This document shows, one piece after another, positions 11,101-25,377 of a stretch of 64,000 bases of DNA. The position numbers were made by a program, and so were the translations under genes. Source of the stretch: Gonocerus acuteangulatus (Eukaryota > Arthropoda > Insecta > Hemiptera > Coreidae); the NCBI GenBank assembly GCA_946811695.1, contig OX328123.1, forward strand, positions 121,361,118 through 121,425,117. Direction: 5' to 3'. Within the stretch, counting starts at the first letter, position 1. Every line of letters begins with the position of its first letter. A model generated the notes under the pieces. It ran no database searches. It was not told the origin of the DNA and worked only from the letters and a program-made list of their open reading frames with translations.

Positions 11101-14100
11101 TTGTTTTTTTTTTGTTTTTTTTTAATTGTTTGTTTTAATGTACTTAGTCACGCAATGCTAATTCTACAATTTCTAATATCTACCACAAGACAGTACAATG
11201 ATTTCAACCAACTTACAAAAATCTTGAAGCTTGAATTAATACAAAATGCTCTTTAACAATTCTCAGTGACATTTGAACATTTTTTTTTTTTAATTTTAAA
11301 AAATCATTTTTTCATTTATATAATCAGCAATTTTTATCTCTTAAGCAACTGTTCATATTATATCACGTCATTTGGATAGAAGAAATGGGAAAAAATAGCA
11401 AGCAACACTGTCCAAATGCGGCGAATTCAACACTGGCCGTTAATTATGCCAAAACTCTTATGCTTTAAAAGCCTAAACGTACAAACTATTCTACTTTTTT
11501 TTTTCTTTTTTTTTTAACTACATTCTACAAACCTACTTTATTTTTATTTTCAAAAAATTGTTTCATTAATTTTAGTTTTTTACTTAATCTAAATTGTTAT
11601 TACCTAACCTTAAAACTAATGGTTATGATCCATAACCGTGGAGTTTTAAAAAATTATTCATTTCTTTGTCTTGTCAGTTGTATTTCCACTTACTTTAAGG
11701 AACAACAGTAGAAACCGAATGGCACTGTTGTTAGTGTTCCACTACAAATCTTTTCTTTTTGAACTGTTCCAAAATATTTTCTCAGAAACGTATAGTAGTT
11801 TTATTTGCTAACTTAAAAATTATTTTAAATATATTTTTTTTCTGTTTATTATATTATTTCTTTCTCTTTTAGAATGGCTTTAAAAGACATCTTGAGCGAA
11901 TAATAATCAAAATCGAAATAATAATCTAGAAATGGTATGTTTAAAAAGATTTTTCAAAAAAAATGTTTAAATTATATATAAAACCTGGGAAGTCAGGGCA
12001 AGCTAAGGTATTTTCAACCTACAAGGAAGGTCTTTTACTTGTTTAAAATCACATTTTTTGATACAAAAATTAACCTATTCCCTATTTGAAAGTTAAATGG
12101 TTCTTTCTACATGACCCTCGATATTAAATTCTCTCGACAAAAGAGTCTTATTCTCCTTGTAGTATATTATTTAAGCATTTAGTAACCTTTAAAGCCAGTA
12201 AACACACACATTTGCTACATTTTTAGATAAAAACTATTGTTCATAAAAAAATAGTGGTACTTTACTTGACTCAAGTCAAGGTTAAAAGTATCAAAATAAA
12301 CAGTCATCTTTTCTTTTATATATAATCTATATATATAGAGATTGCTGTGATATGCCTTACGTTTGCTACTGTTATATTTAGCCGATTCACATTCCGTGCC
12401 ATACATGGCCCTGGGAACGCATCCCAGCCTCTCACTGAGAAGCAAGTAAGCCCCATATATTATGGCTAGCAGCTGCGCAATATTAATCGGAGTAAGTTCT
12501 ACTTATCGATCATCTTTGAAGGCCTCAAATTGAACACATCAGTGCTTGATTGCTTTACAAAGGAGACGAATTGGCTGAACAAAAGAACAGCAAACATCCA
12601 ACATATCACAGTCTTGGTTCACATGGAGTCAACTGCACCTCCTACTATATTAGTATTTTGGCACTTTTTTGGAACATTGTCTACGACAGGTACACCCTGT
12701 CGTGGCACGCATTTACCTATATCTGTATAATACAATTACCGTACATAACATACATAAAACGTCTATTGAATAATACTTCCAGTATAAGACACAGAATTTA
12801 CAAGATTTCGACAGATAATAATTTCACAATAACCACAACTAAAATAGAAACAGAATCCAAACAATAAAATGGAAGACTGGCAGAAATTCTATTGGTAGTA
12901 TTAAATTTTCTTTCATTGATCACCAAAACAGTCAGTAATAAAAATGCTCTAACCCATTAAAAGCTTAAACATTTCTAAAAAAAAAATAAAATTATTTACA
13001 ATAGAATATCCTCAATCAAAGACTATTTTACTTTTTTTTTTTAAACGTATTAAAGCATGCTGATAATTTGAAACAGTGAAACAAATTATATACAAAATAC
13101 AATGCATTGGTGACACATAATTAAAATGTTCATAATATATAAGTACACAATTTTTGAAGTCATGAGAACACCATTTTTTTTTATTTTTATTAATCTATTT
13201 ATACAATAATTCTAGGACAACAATTTTACACATATGCATGACGATTAAGCTGTACCACCTCTAGCTAGGATACTCTCTACAACATGAAAGATATGATTCA
13301 TTTGTAAAATGGAAGTTACATATACATTAAGAGGCTTATTATACTTTTTAAATATTAGAATACATAAATAGGAAGGTGCAGTCAACATTATTTGTCATGT
13401 ATAACAAGTGTTAACAATGAATACAAAGAAACAATTACTTTTTTTAAATATATAAATATATCTACAATGCCTTGAGACTAGCAAAATGGTCTCTAACTCA
13501 CCGAAAGGAATGAACAAACAGACTGACTACCTTCTACAAAGATATGAATTTTTGAGATATAAACAGCTCAGCATATTTTTCTTTTTTTAAATTTACATAT
13601 AAATATTAAAAATCTTAAAATATCAACAACCAAATAAATAATAACAAATTTTAATTCTATTTTAAAATTTTAAATCAATGCCAGAGGGCTTAGGGAATTG
13701 AAATTTGGAGTTTAGCCACCAAAATACAGCAAATTCTGATTTCCTTATGGTGAGAAAACAAAAATGTTTATTACACACTTGTTAATTTATGGTTTTATAT
13801 TAACTGTAGAATGTCACAATTCAGTTCTTTAGATCTTATAATGTGTTAAAAGAATAGACTTTGAACTACATCACTTTGCTTGATAAGTTTTTGAAATACC
13901 GTATTGGTTTGTTTCCATTTTACGTCCATTATGACAGAACGCACCAAAAGATTGTTTGTAAAAACAAACAATACAAAAAAAAACTATCTTCATAAACTAT
14001 TTCCTTACTTCTTAATATATTTCTTCCTCAAGCACTTAACAAACATAACATAAATAAAATCTACACAATAATTGATTAAGAAAAATAATTTAACAATTTA

Positions 14101-14540
14101 AATTTGAGCCAATTTATTTTTTTAAATAAATGTTCATGGCATCTATTTTATGGCTCGCTTTGGATATTTCGTACCAGAAGTATAATTCAGATACAGACTA
14201 ATAACCTAACCGAGACCTCAAACAGTATCAATTTAAAAAAAAAAAGAAAACTAAAAAATGAAATAAAAAATTGAATTAATGAGAAATTCTGAGAATCAAT
14301 TTGGATATTTAAATTGTTACCTCTCTACAACTCAGGCCAGCAAATGACTTTACTCCTGAGAAGGCATAGTAACAAAATTCAAAGTCCGAACCGATTCAAA
14401 TTGATTGATCAGATTCCCCAAATCTTACTGCAACGTAATAGCACTTTCATAATTTTGTTGTTGAGTTTCTCTTGCTCTCTATTGTTATTAGAATAAGAGA
14501 TAAGACAGAGAGGTAACAAAGGTTGAAGCTCCCGCGCTGC
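8165..14540 (-). other. shep: probable long 3' UTR of shep
   Basis: About 6.4 kb directly downstream of the shep stop codon contains no recognisable transposon, SINE or long microsatellite, unlike every other region of this size in the window. It is AT-rich with many T-runs and A-runs and no coding exon. A TGTATATA word (Pumilio-type site, minus strand) occurs near 13091. A CT repeat lies at 8590-8603. Very long 3' UTRs are known for neuronal RNA-binding protein genes of the shep/RBMS and ELAV types. The extent is inferred from repeat exclusion and the signal at 8182, not from transcripts. Confidence 0.5.
8182..8187 (-). terminator. shep: candidate distal poly(A) signal of shep
   Basis: TTTATT on the plus strand gives AATAAA on the minus strand. 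It is followed on the minus strand by TG/T-rich sequence, consistent with cleavage near 8165. It is the last such signal before the repeat cluster, which is why I place the distal end of the 3' UTR here. Other AATAAA words occur upstream, so shorter 3' ends are also possible. Confidence 0.4.
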
Positions 14541-14681
14541 CTACTTCTGTGCCTGTGTCTGGTATTGATAGTTGTCGTCTGGAGAAGCCGTGTTAGAATT
14601 ATGTTCATTCTCAGGGATGGGCATCGTGTGGATTATAGAAGGATACCCATAATGAGTATATGGTGTTGCTGGAGTAATATA
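14541..14681 (-). CDS. shep: shep exon H, terminal coding exon
   Basis: After GTTGCAG it reads [20 protein letters not shown] then [20 protein letters not shown] and QTQAQK, then TAG. The TASPD.. and QAQK ending resembles the fly C-terminus. The 3' UTR follows. Confidence 0.93.
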   Translation of the reverse strand, partial: YITPATPYTHYGYPSIIHTMPIPENEHNSNTASPDDNYQYQTQAQK

Positions 14682-16545
14682 CTGCAACATTCAAACAGTT
14701 TGCTAGATATATGCAATGGTAACAACATAACTAAAATGAGAAGTAATTTTTTTAATAAAAATATAAACAAAAATTAAACAGTCAAAATCAAAATTCACAC
14801 ACTTTAATATTTGATTTTTTTTTAATTTATTAAAGAATTTGTCCTTTCTCACTTCCTGCTTAGGGCTGTTATAAACAATTAAATTGTGGACATAAGTTAT
14901 AGAGCATTTGAAAAGCAGTAAGCCTCTTCTAAGCACAATTATCTGTGCTGAAAAAAGGCATAAAACCACTAGTAAAAATAACAACATTTATTTATCACTC
15001 CCTTATGTCATAATGGTTTTCCAGAAAATGTGAGACAATTATCCCCTCCTAGAAAAACTAACTAAAGAGTTGTGATATACATGACAGTTTTTTATAATGC
15101 TTGATAGTATAACCTGTACAAATAGATGGAAAATTCAATTGGGCATGCACGAACTTCTGGGGGAAACATTCCCTTTCACTCTCCTTTCTGTTTGGCCATT
15201 TGAAAAGCCGTTTAACTCATACGAGACTGAAAACTACTTTTGCGATATTTATCGAGAAGTTGTGTAAGCTCTAGTCACTCTAAGCTAGAGTGGATAAAGT
15301 TGAAGTTTGAGCCTATTGAATGAGGATTTCTCTCTTTTACCGAATCCCTTTGCATATTTTGGGTCTCTCTGAATGGGCTTATATGTGTTTAACTAGTCAA
15401 TGTGTACATAGACATCGTGTTCCGTAGATATTGTACCAACGGCGAGATATTTGACAATATCACTTCACAACAAAAAATGTTAAAACTTTTTTTTTAAATT
15501 ATATAAAAAAAAGTTTTTAAGCTTGCCATTGATTAAGCCGAGAATGAAGAAATGGTGACAGACAACTTTTTATAGAAAGAAATAACGAAAGTGTATTAGA
15601 AGAGATGGGCGGTGGAGGCTCGGCTGTTTTAATGCGGTCCTGCGGAACCAGGAGAGTGAAAAAGGCTCTGCTCATTGTACGGGTTGCAATGTCGTAAGGG
15701 TTAATGAACTACACTATACAAGAAACACCATACTAACCGATTATATCTCGCTTAGGACAGGGGAAGCTTTGAGGGGTCAGGCAAGGGAAATAGTGGTTAA
15801 TATTTATCAATAATTAGCCAAAGCTAAACCTGAAAACAATGTAAAACCTCTCCCAGTGATAAGGTTATAACAGAAGGAATTCTCGCAGGAAAAATTTAAA
15901 GATCTGATAATAATATACACAATATCTAGGCATAATAATAAAGCTGTTTATTGCCCATAAACAAACATCCTAATCCTATAAACAATATCATAATCTTGGC
16001 TTTATTAGATATTGCTAAATTAATATGTTATTCAATAAAAGTTTATTTCAAACCTCAAAAACGGAATGAATTAAGTAAAGCACTAAAGAGAGAGTGTAAC
16101 AACTTTTTAAAGGAATCATTGTAGTAGACTTTGGAAATAATAAGCAATGTTATGTAACAACACTTACTGATGGAGCAGGACTGATCTGAAGAGTGTTCAT
16201 ATGTGCTGAGAGCTGCCTGATCATCGGAGTGTACGGGACAGCATTGGGGTCTGCACCTTGCATCATCTGTACAGTAAACATCTGCCATATACATAAACAC
16301 ATATAGTACTTCGAAATCTTAACTTATCATTAGTAAGCTCAGTAAAGGAACCGAAGGAACTTAGTTATCAGTCAGAATATATAAAAAAAAAGAAAAGATA
16401 AGACCCATATTAAGACTCAATATGGGCGGTGAGCGGAGCACACATGGGGAGTTAATGGCCCCTGAGGAGGTGACATGAAACATGTAGGGCAAGCCAAGAA
16501 TAAAGTAGTACATAAGAAAAAGGAGTACTATTTTTTGACATACGC

Positions 16546-16602
<57 letters not shown>

Positions 16603-19600
16603 GAATATACGTAATTAATTGGTCTGAAATACGTGGAATACATGTATAATTCGAACTTCCATAGTTCGTCCCTAGAATTTAATGCATAAACATGTAAAAA
16701 GATTGTGGTTAATTCGAATAAAATGTTGGGTAATTCGAATAAAGTGTTGGATAATTAGAATTTTTTTATGAGTCTGAACCTCCATTGGGAAGTAGACAGA
16801 GAGGCGGCCAATCTTAAATCTTGTCAAAATATTCCCCCCTCGGGTAACTGCTTTAAAAAATCTGGATTTTTAAAATCAAATAAATTTATTTGATTTATTT
16901 ATAGTGTATTTAAATAATCACTTAAAATAGATTAAAGTAGAGTAAATAAACAATAAATAATTTATAAAGACTTGGAATACACAAATGTAGTATAACTTCT
17001 TATGCTGGGGAAGGGCTCTATAACCTTTCTCTAAGCTGACATAACTCCTTGTTGGTTATTATGCTGGGGAAGGGCTCTATAACCTTTCTCTAAGCTGACA
17101 TAACTCCTTGTTGGTTTTTGAATTAACAAATCAATTATCACCTTCTGGTAGTATCAGGTCAATATAAGTTATTTTAAATGAATTACAATTCTTTATTTAG
17201 ACAAATTTGAATTGAATTGAAACCAATGTAGCTGAACTAGTTTGCTGGAAGGAAGGAAGAAATTCATCCAATAAATCCAACTACTGCATGAAAGATATGC
17301 TCAGAGGAAGTAGAACCAGATATCAGAAGTAGATTAATCACTTATGTATTAATATAATTCATTTACATCTTCATATTTTGAAAATTGTAAATGAAATAAA
17401 AAGAATGAAAAAAAAAATCACAGACCTCAACACCGGACATATGTGGAGTGGGTTGCACAACATATTGTGCTGGAAGCATACCATGCCAGGATGTCGGGAG
17501 CGGGTAACTGGAAACCTGAGCCTGATAACCTCCATAACCAGCCAATGTTGGTAGCATATGTTGTGTTGCCACACCATTCTGGCTGCTTCCATCATAACCC
17601 ATTTGACCACTCTGAAGTAATGAGCATTGATATCAAAATGTAAATGATTTATTAAATTAAACATATTCATAATTATTTTCTTATCTTAATTTTTTAGAAA
17701 ATTTAAAGTGCCATGTTAGCGATTTTAAGTCAAAAATGTTTTAATAACTTACATCAGGGAGACCTGTTAGCCATGAGTGTTAAGGCGTGAACACAACACT
17801 CCGTGCCAAGGGTCATGGGTTCGATTCCCACCTATGGGGTAGTGGCTTCTCTTTAGAAAAAAGAAAAGGGTAATTCTGAGCGAAAACTGCCCAGACTCCG
17901 ATTTTCATTAAACTTATTCATTTTAAGCGAATTAAGAATAAAAACGTAAAAAAAGCTGGGGGTAACAATTAGAACAGTATTTATTAAGCACTAAAGTTGA
18001 CTGTTATACAGGTTTAAAGCTGACGTAAACAAAGTATTTGTAAACATACGCATGCGCAGGAATGTCAAATTGGGAGAGCCAGAATTGACCCAACTCCGAT
18101 TTTCCTAAAACTTCGTATACTTATTAATTTCAACCCAATTAAGAATAAAAATGTGAAAAAAAAGTTGCAAATGACTAATTTTTTTTTCTTGCATTTTTCA
18201 TTGTTATGATACAGCTCGTAATGTTATGATACAACTTGTTTATAGCCTGTATAGCAGTCAACTTTAATGCTTAATAAATACTGTTCTAATCGTTACCGCC
18301 AGCTTTTTTTACGTTTTTATTCTTAATTAGGTTAAAATGAATAAGTGTACAAAGTTTCATGAAGATCGGAGTCTGGTCAGTTTTCACTCAGAATTACCAA
18401 GAAAAGGCATCAGCCCTATTCCTGGCTAGAAAAGGGTGTTAACCTATAGATAACCATCCCAAAATTCTTAGTTAATAATAATAGACGTTAAAATTTAAAT
18501 AAATAAATAAACTTACATCAGACCCTTCCCGCCACATTCTTGTATCATTTCTGTATAAATTTCTCTTCTTCTGGCCTCCATCAGCAAATTTAACTAAAAG
18601 AGCATCTTTACTACCAGGCAAGGGTTTGCCATTGAATGCTTGAATAATTTGTTCACATTTTTCTTTTGATTCCATTCTGAAAAAAAAAAATGTTATGACT
18701 CTTTTAAAGAAGTGGACGAGTCAGTTTAGTAAACAGAAAAGCCTGTATTTGATTTTTGCTTTCATTGGATGAAATATGCCAGCAAAAAATTTAATTTTAA
18801 TTTCTGGATTTTAAAAGAGATACATTGCTTGGCTGAGAATCCATTTATATCAGTCTACAAGAAACTTAACTGCTTCTTAAGAGAAACATCCTTTAACTTC
18901 GCCAATAGGTAGTGTGCATGCCTTCACAAGTAAGTACTCTAACTATAATTAATGATAACCTAATATGACTGAAAGCTGTACTTGGACTTTCTTAAATTCA
19001 AAAGAACGTTTCTCAACACTAGGAGACATGCATCATAAATACTAAGTCTCTCAATTCTACACAACCAAGAAGATTGAACCAATTTACAAAGTTTCATAGT
19101 CACTTTATTTTTATATAACTTAACACCATGAACTGCCAGCTTATTAAGTGGAAACGGATTCCGCGTATCATTGTTATTTTTTTACATCATCATTTAAAGT
19201 TAACTACAAAATATATACAAAAAACATACGTGAATTAATTATTAAAACGGATATGTACTTATTAATTTCATATACATCACAGCCCTGGCATTATAAAGGT
19301 AAAATTTCTACTTAGAGCGATGAGTAACATTTTATTTTGAAAATATGTGAGCTGCAAATGCAAGGGCCCTGTCAGTCTCTATGTTAATCTATTAATAGAA
19401 TAAAATCAAAGATCAATCATATATATCTAAGATGAACGATTACAAATATTAAGGAATGCGAAAAATAGGTTAAATATCTCCATAGGATGTATTATTTTAT
19501 TGCATAGCTGATTTTCAGAGGATCACTCCCATCTTTAGTGTTCTTCCACTCAACAGGTCTTCTCAAAGTGTCTTTGTGATAAAAGAATGAACCATGGAAG

Positions 19601-20608
19601 TTTGGACCATTTTTGTTTTGATATTCTCAATATTGAACATACAATGTACCCAGTTATGTCGAAAAGTAAAAGAAATATCAACCGTTTGAGTGTTTCAAAT
19701 GTTCTGACAGGTTAGCATGAGACAAGCACAGTATTAGGTGAAAATTATCCACATAAAAAAAACCTGGACCCCCCCATTCCTTTCTGCTTTAGGCTAAAAT
19801 TCAAAAAGCCCGACTCACAGGAACTGCATCTTAGCATGTTTCCATTAATATACCTAGTGCCTTTAGTAAAGGAATAGAAGCAGTCATATGTGGGATTTGA
19901 TCTTTCGTGAAAAATACAAAATAAAATCTTGAAGAGAAGGAAGATTTAAGGCACTAGAATAGGAAACAGAGACATAAACACGTTCAAAAGAACAAAATTA
20001 ACACTCCTCCTACTGAGGAGGAATAAGTGCTTAAACCCCATAAGTGTTTATTCACCCCATCAAAAATTGCTTCAGAGTCTTATTTTCTAAGAATTAAATA
20101 AGCTTTTGAATGGTCACCTTCCTTTAACCACAATTTCCCAACCATTTTCGAGATATTAAAGAAAACAACGCCTTAGATTCTCCTGTGGGAGATGGGGGTC
20201 CGAGTCCCTTCAGTTTTTAACCGAAATTTTTAACAGGTTATTTGTTATTTGTTAAGATGAATTTAAAAGTAGAAAAGATTTCAATTGAATCCAACAATTT
20301 TAAGTGCCCAAACGTAAAATCAGTTTGAAAAACTATTTTTATCCACTTTTCTCGAAAACAATTACAGATGTCACCTCGGAAATGGTTTCATTCGTTTACC
20401 TTTGTTAGAGAACCTATAAAAAGAGTGCCTGCAACCAACCATATTAACACGAAAACGCAGATGCTACGATTTTTTTCAAGCAAATTTGCCTGAAAAACCA
20501 TGTTCCGATGGACAGATTCTGCTGGTTAACGAACTTGACTTTTCACATTAGAAGAAAGATTTTTGTACCAGATATCCTAAAAATCATTTTTGAGGCTGAG
20601 AGAGAGCG

Positions 20609-20667
<59 letters not shown>

Positions 20668-23600
20668 TTAAACCACTGCTCTTCTCATGGTCTATGTGTT
20701 CTGAAACATTATATTTTCTAGTCAGCACTTCCGGATTGCATCATTATGTCAACCTCCTAAAGTGGTTTCCTCCCTATAGAGGGAGGAAACGCTCTAAAAG
20801 GAAGTAACATGCTTTAGCTGCTCTTTTTTTCTGTCTACCATTGCACTTGTGATTCTCTTAGCAGTTTGTTAATCTTCACGCTTCTCCCAATATATTCAGC
20901 ATTAATTTTTGTCGGCAATTTAGGACAAAGCTCACCTTCCTTCTCGTCACCTCCGTACGTAGATGTATTAGTACAATGAAGAGGACATAAAATGGAAAAC
21001 GTTGGAGCCGAAATGCCTCCCACCAGCTGAAATTCCTTCCATGACTGGAATGGAAGTGAAACAGAGTGGATCTTTCCGATTAAGTTTGATTTATCGAAAG
21101 TAGGTTCACTCCCGTGTGATGTTTTCAGGTCGTTAGATCCATGGCTAAAGCAAACGTCAGATTTTTTGAAAAAATTTATATTTCAAAGTTCAAAATATAG
21201 ATTTTTTTTCTGAAAATCTGAATGTTGCCCTTAGCCAAACCCTAACTATTCCTTGACAATTATTGTTGGGAGATAATTTTGAAGTAACTCAAGACCACTT
21301 CATGCTAATTTGTTTCAGAACATTGAAAGAGTTAAAACTTATATTTCCATCAAAAGTCTCTGAATTTAACAGAAATAAAAATGAATGATTTGACTCACCT
21401 AGCAAATCCTACGCCTTTACTCATTCCAGATGTATCTTTAAGAATTCTAGTTGATATTACATGGCCATATTTGAGAAGTAAATTTTCTAAGTCTGTTTCT
21501 TTGTAGTTTACAGGAAGATTGGCAATATATAAATTAGTTGGGTCCTGTTCTTGTTGCTGTAAGGAAAAATATTCATATTAAAATTTGAAGTTTTCTCTAA
21601 AATAAAATGTATTAATTAAAGATATTTTAGCAGGGTTAACATGTAAAGGAGACTTTATAAGTAAGCATTACATTAAGAATAAAGACATATATTGCAACTT
21701 TAAACAATCACTGAACATTAAAAGAAGAAAACATATTTTGAAAATGATTTTTTTCTATCTTGGAAAAATATTGAAGTTGCTAACAAGCGTTACCTCTACA
21801 CACGATCTACATAAATACTACAAACACAATTATATTTACTATTTCTGTAATAATGTGCCCTTTGTTTCAATGTTTAATAAATTATCTTTGACATTAATTT
21901 CTACAGTTCTACAATCTCTTCATATCGTATCTACCCTTCCAAAAAATGAGACAAAATTTATAATTTCATTTTCTTTGATACTTCTCCTATAAAGTAGTAA
22001 AAGCTTTAACACGTTAAATTGTTAGATTTATAAATTTATTTTATAATAAATCCATTTATTAATTATATCCTACTTTTCTCCTAAAAGCAGTATCATTAGG
22101 GTTCCTTCAGAATTGTCGGATAAATATTATGATTTGCCATAAATTATTATTGCTGATGAAAAGACAGTCTTCAAGCTACAGTGTCATTAGCAGAACTACC
22201 AGCTGTTAGAAAACACAGCTTCGGGAAGGAAAACAAAATTATATTTCATTCTGAATAAATAAACTAAACAATTAAGTTAGCTTGCAACAGCATGCTATTT
22301 ATCCTTCAGAAAGGTTACCTCAAACAAGGGAAAACACCTCATGGAAGAAAAGGATACAAAATCATTTAAAAAATGTCCTTTCATATATAAATATAAGGAA
22401 GACAAGTATAAATAGGGAAGGAAGATATGTCATGACCTTAAAACCATTACTTTTTTAAACAAGAAACAATGGAATATGTCCACAATGAAAAAATCCACTG
22501 AAACATATTATTTAACCTAACGGTAGAAACAGGAAGGATCCAATTAGAGAGTTCTTTCATTCTATAAACAGAATAATATGTTTATAAAGTTGTAAATTCA
22601 GGATGACTTTAAATTATATGTTCGCCATCAAATGGAGCAAATGGGATCACTGTCTCTTGGGACACTTCCTTAATCTTACTTACTTCTTGGAGCAGAGGTC
22701 CATTATCAATGAAAATCGGAGCGGAGAGAGAGAGAGCATGAAAAATGTTTCTTTCTCAAATCATAACTGATTGTCTTCAGTAAGGCTGTGTCACATAAAG
22801 ACCCGTGTCAATAGCCCTTATCTTCTACGATAAGAATCCCACCTAGGGGGTAGCTCTATGATGCCTTTTCAGGATTGGCATACAGCCCTAGGTCTCCACT
22901 GTACAGTGCAGAGCTAAATGCAGTTAAATTACTGAGAAGACGATTAATCAATCTAATTCAAATGCAGATTTAGGTTTGCAGCCTCCACTCTTAGCTGCCT
23001 GTTCCCTCAAATTGTTGGGATCAACTTGAATAGTGTACCGAACTATCCTATGCTCAGTTGCTGTCACTTGCCAAGGCAGTGGTTTGATAAAAACCAACTT
23101 GGAGTTGTGAAGTGTTGGGTTTGGTAAAGCAGCATCAATATAAATAACTGCTTTCCTAAGCCACACCTTCTGCACCCTTCATCTCGGCATTACTTCAATA
23201 GCTCACTCTGTACTACAAGACTACCCAACAAACCAATTTACTCATGTTCAACTTTTAAAATCAATAATATTACGTGTCTCTTTAATTATTTATTTATTTT
23301 ATTTTTTTGCTGCTGAGTATGTACAAGAATATGTATGTACGTATGATACAGTTGTGACAACTTAGGGTATTTTTAGATGCAAGAAACTTAAGATTTGGTT
23401 TCAGCAAATAAAATATTCAAGAATTGTTATATTTAATGTATGTTGAAGCTTTTACCACAAAAAAATATAAATAATTAGGTAGATCTGTTAAAATACCAAA
23501 CATGTCTGAAAAACAAAATTTTCTTATACTAAGTTTAATAGTTTATTCTTTTAATCCAAATATTCCATCACTTGTAATTTGAATGAAGTTTACAGAACTT

Positions 23601-25300
23601 TAAAAAGGCAATTTAAAAATTCTGTCAAAAGTATTATTTTAACAAATAAAATAATAAGAAGACCGAATAATCCTTAAACAAATAAATGCTCGAAAATTTA
23701 AAAATCTCTTTAATGTTAGTAAGTGAAAAGAAAGTTAGTGAACTGAACAAAAGGATCCTTCACCAGACTGACAATAAACTAACCAAAACAATTATTTAGT
23801 CATGCTCCATAGCAAGAAAGCTAGTCGTATAAATGCTAATGACCAATGTACAGCGGCAAAGCTTAGCTGGGATATAAACACCTGGGGACAACACTTATAA
23901 ACTTTACAAAGCTAAACTAGAGTAATATATACAAAGAATTATTTGAAAAAATACACTTAACTACATGATTAAAAAAAAGAAACGGTACAAACACTATGGA
24001 ATAAAGTTTTATTTTCTAATTAGGAAGAGCGAACTCTGACACACATATTATTATTACGACTTTTAAAAAAATGGGGTAAAGGAATAGCTGATTGCTCGAG
24101 TCAGAAATAGCTAAGTGCATAAAAATATTTAATAAAAATTAAGCTGCTCCGTAATACATTACTTTTTATACTTATCATCGGTGCTATGCAAAAGAATGTT
24201 GGTTACTGAAACATTTACATTGCTTTATGTTGCCAGAAATTATTGATTTAAAGCTATTTTTTGACTTTCTAAACTTTATTGTTTTGTTTATGTATTCCAA
24301 TGAGTCGAGCACTGAAACATTAAAGCTCAAAGGTAAGTAGACAAGTGATAGAGATAGGGACATTATACTACATATTAATAATTATTTACTACAGCTACTT
24401 TATTGTACATAGTTGGATATGGCACTGCAACAAATCAAAACTCAATTTATTATTTTATATTGTAGTCTTTAACTGATGTGAGGATTACAATTTTAAATTC
24501 TAAAGGGTGTGGACTTGGGTCATCTGCAAATTAAAATAAAGACAAAAAATCTCAAGTTTAAAATCTACAAATTACCTTTATGACAAAAGTGTATTATACA
24601 TCATAATAAATAAAAAAAATTATTTTGATAAAAAGCAAGGACTACAATCCTGATGGAGTAATATATCAAAACTTGTTTTAACATGATTATACAAATCATG
24701 TCGAGTGTTTATATATATATATACACAGAGAAACCTCTTTATAGCGGGGGGACCATTGGGTCTGTAAATAATGTCCGTTATTGGGAGGTGTCCTTTATTG
24801 GGAGGTTAATGAAATCCACCTTTTAAAAAGCAGTGCACAACAGTTTCATTTTTTATTTCTTTTACAGTAGTTATTATCCACAATACCGTGTCCAGTACAT
24901 TAGTAACATAATCGCTAGTGTACATTTTCGTAATGGCTTCCCAAAGAAATCGTTTTCTATAATGTGTTTTGAAATATTTAATAATGCAGAGATCGAAGGG
25001 CTGGCAGAAAAATGTCATATTCGGTGGAAAAAACTGAATTTTAACCTTTATTAGACGCATCTGTGGGTGGCATGTCGCATTGTCCATAAACAAAATTACA
25101 CGCCATTTTCAATGTCGCATTCTCTGATCGAAAGTTTTTAGCCATTCACTCATTATAGGTGTCCGTTGTCCGTAAGTAGAGGGTCCACTATTGAGAGGTG
25201 CTAATGCATTGATTTAAAGGGGTTTTCGCCGGGACCATGGATATTCTGTCCGTTCATAGAGGTGTCCGCTATTTGGAGGTGTCCGTTACAGGAGGTTTCA

Positions 25301-25377
<77 letters not shown>

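Noticed and set aside
12530..12867. Overlapping plus-strand frames of 66 and 105 codons
   Set aside because: They lie antisense in the probable shep 3' UTR, with no splice context or homology.
17742..17760. A donor-like ACTTACATCAGGG resembling the end of shep exon E
   Set aside because: The sequence beside it is a tRNA-type SINE head, and exons E and F already join in phase without it.
22948..23175. 75-codon minus-strand frame in a shep intron
   Set aside because: No splice signals, no family resemblance, next to a SINE fragment.
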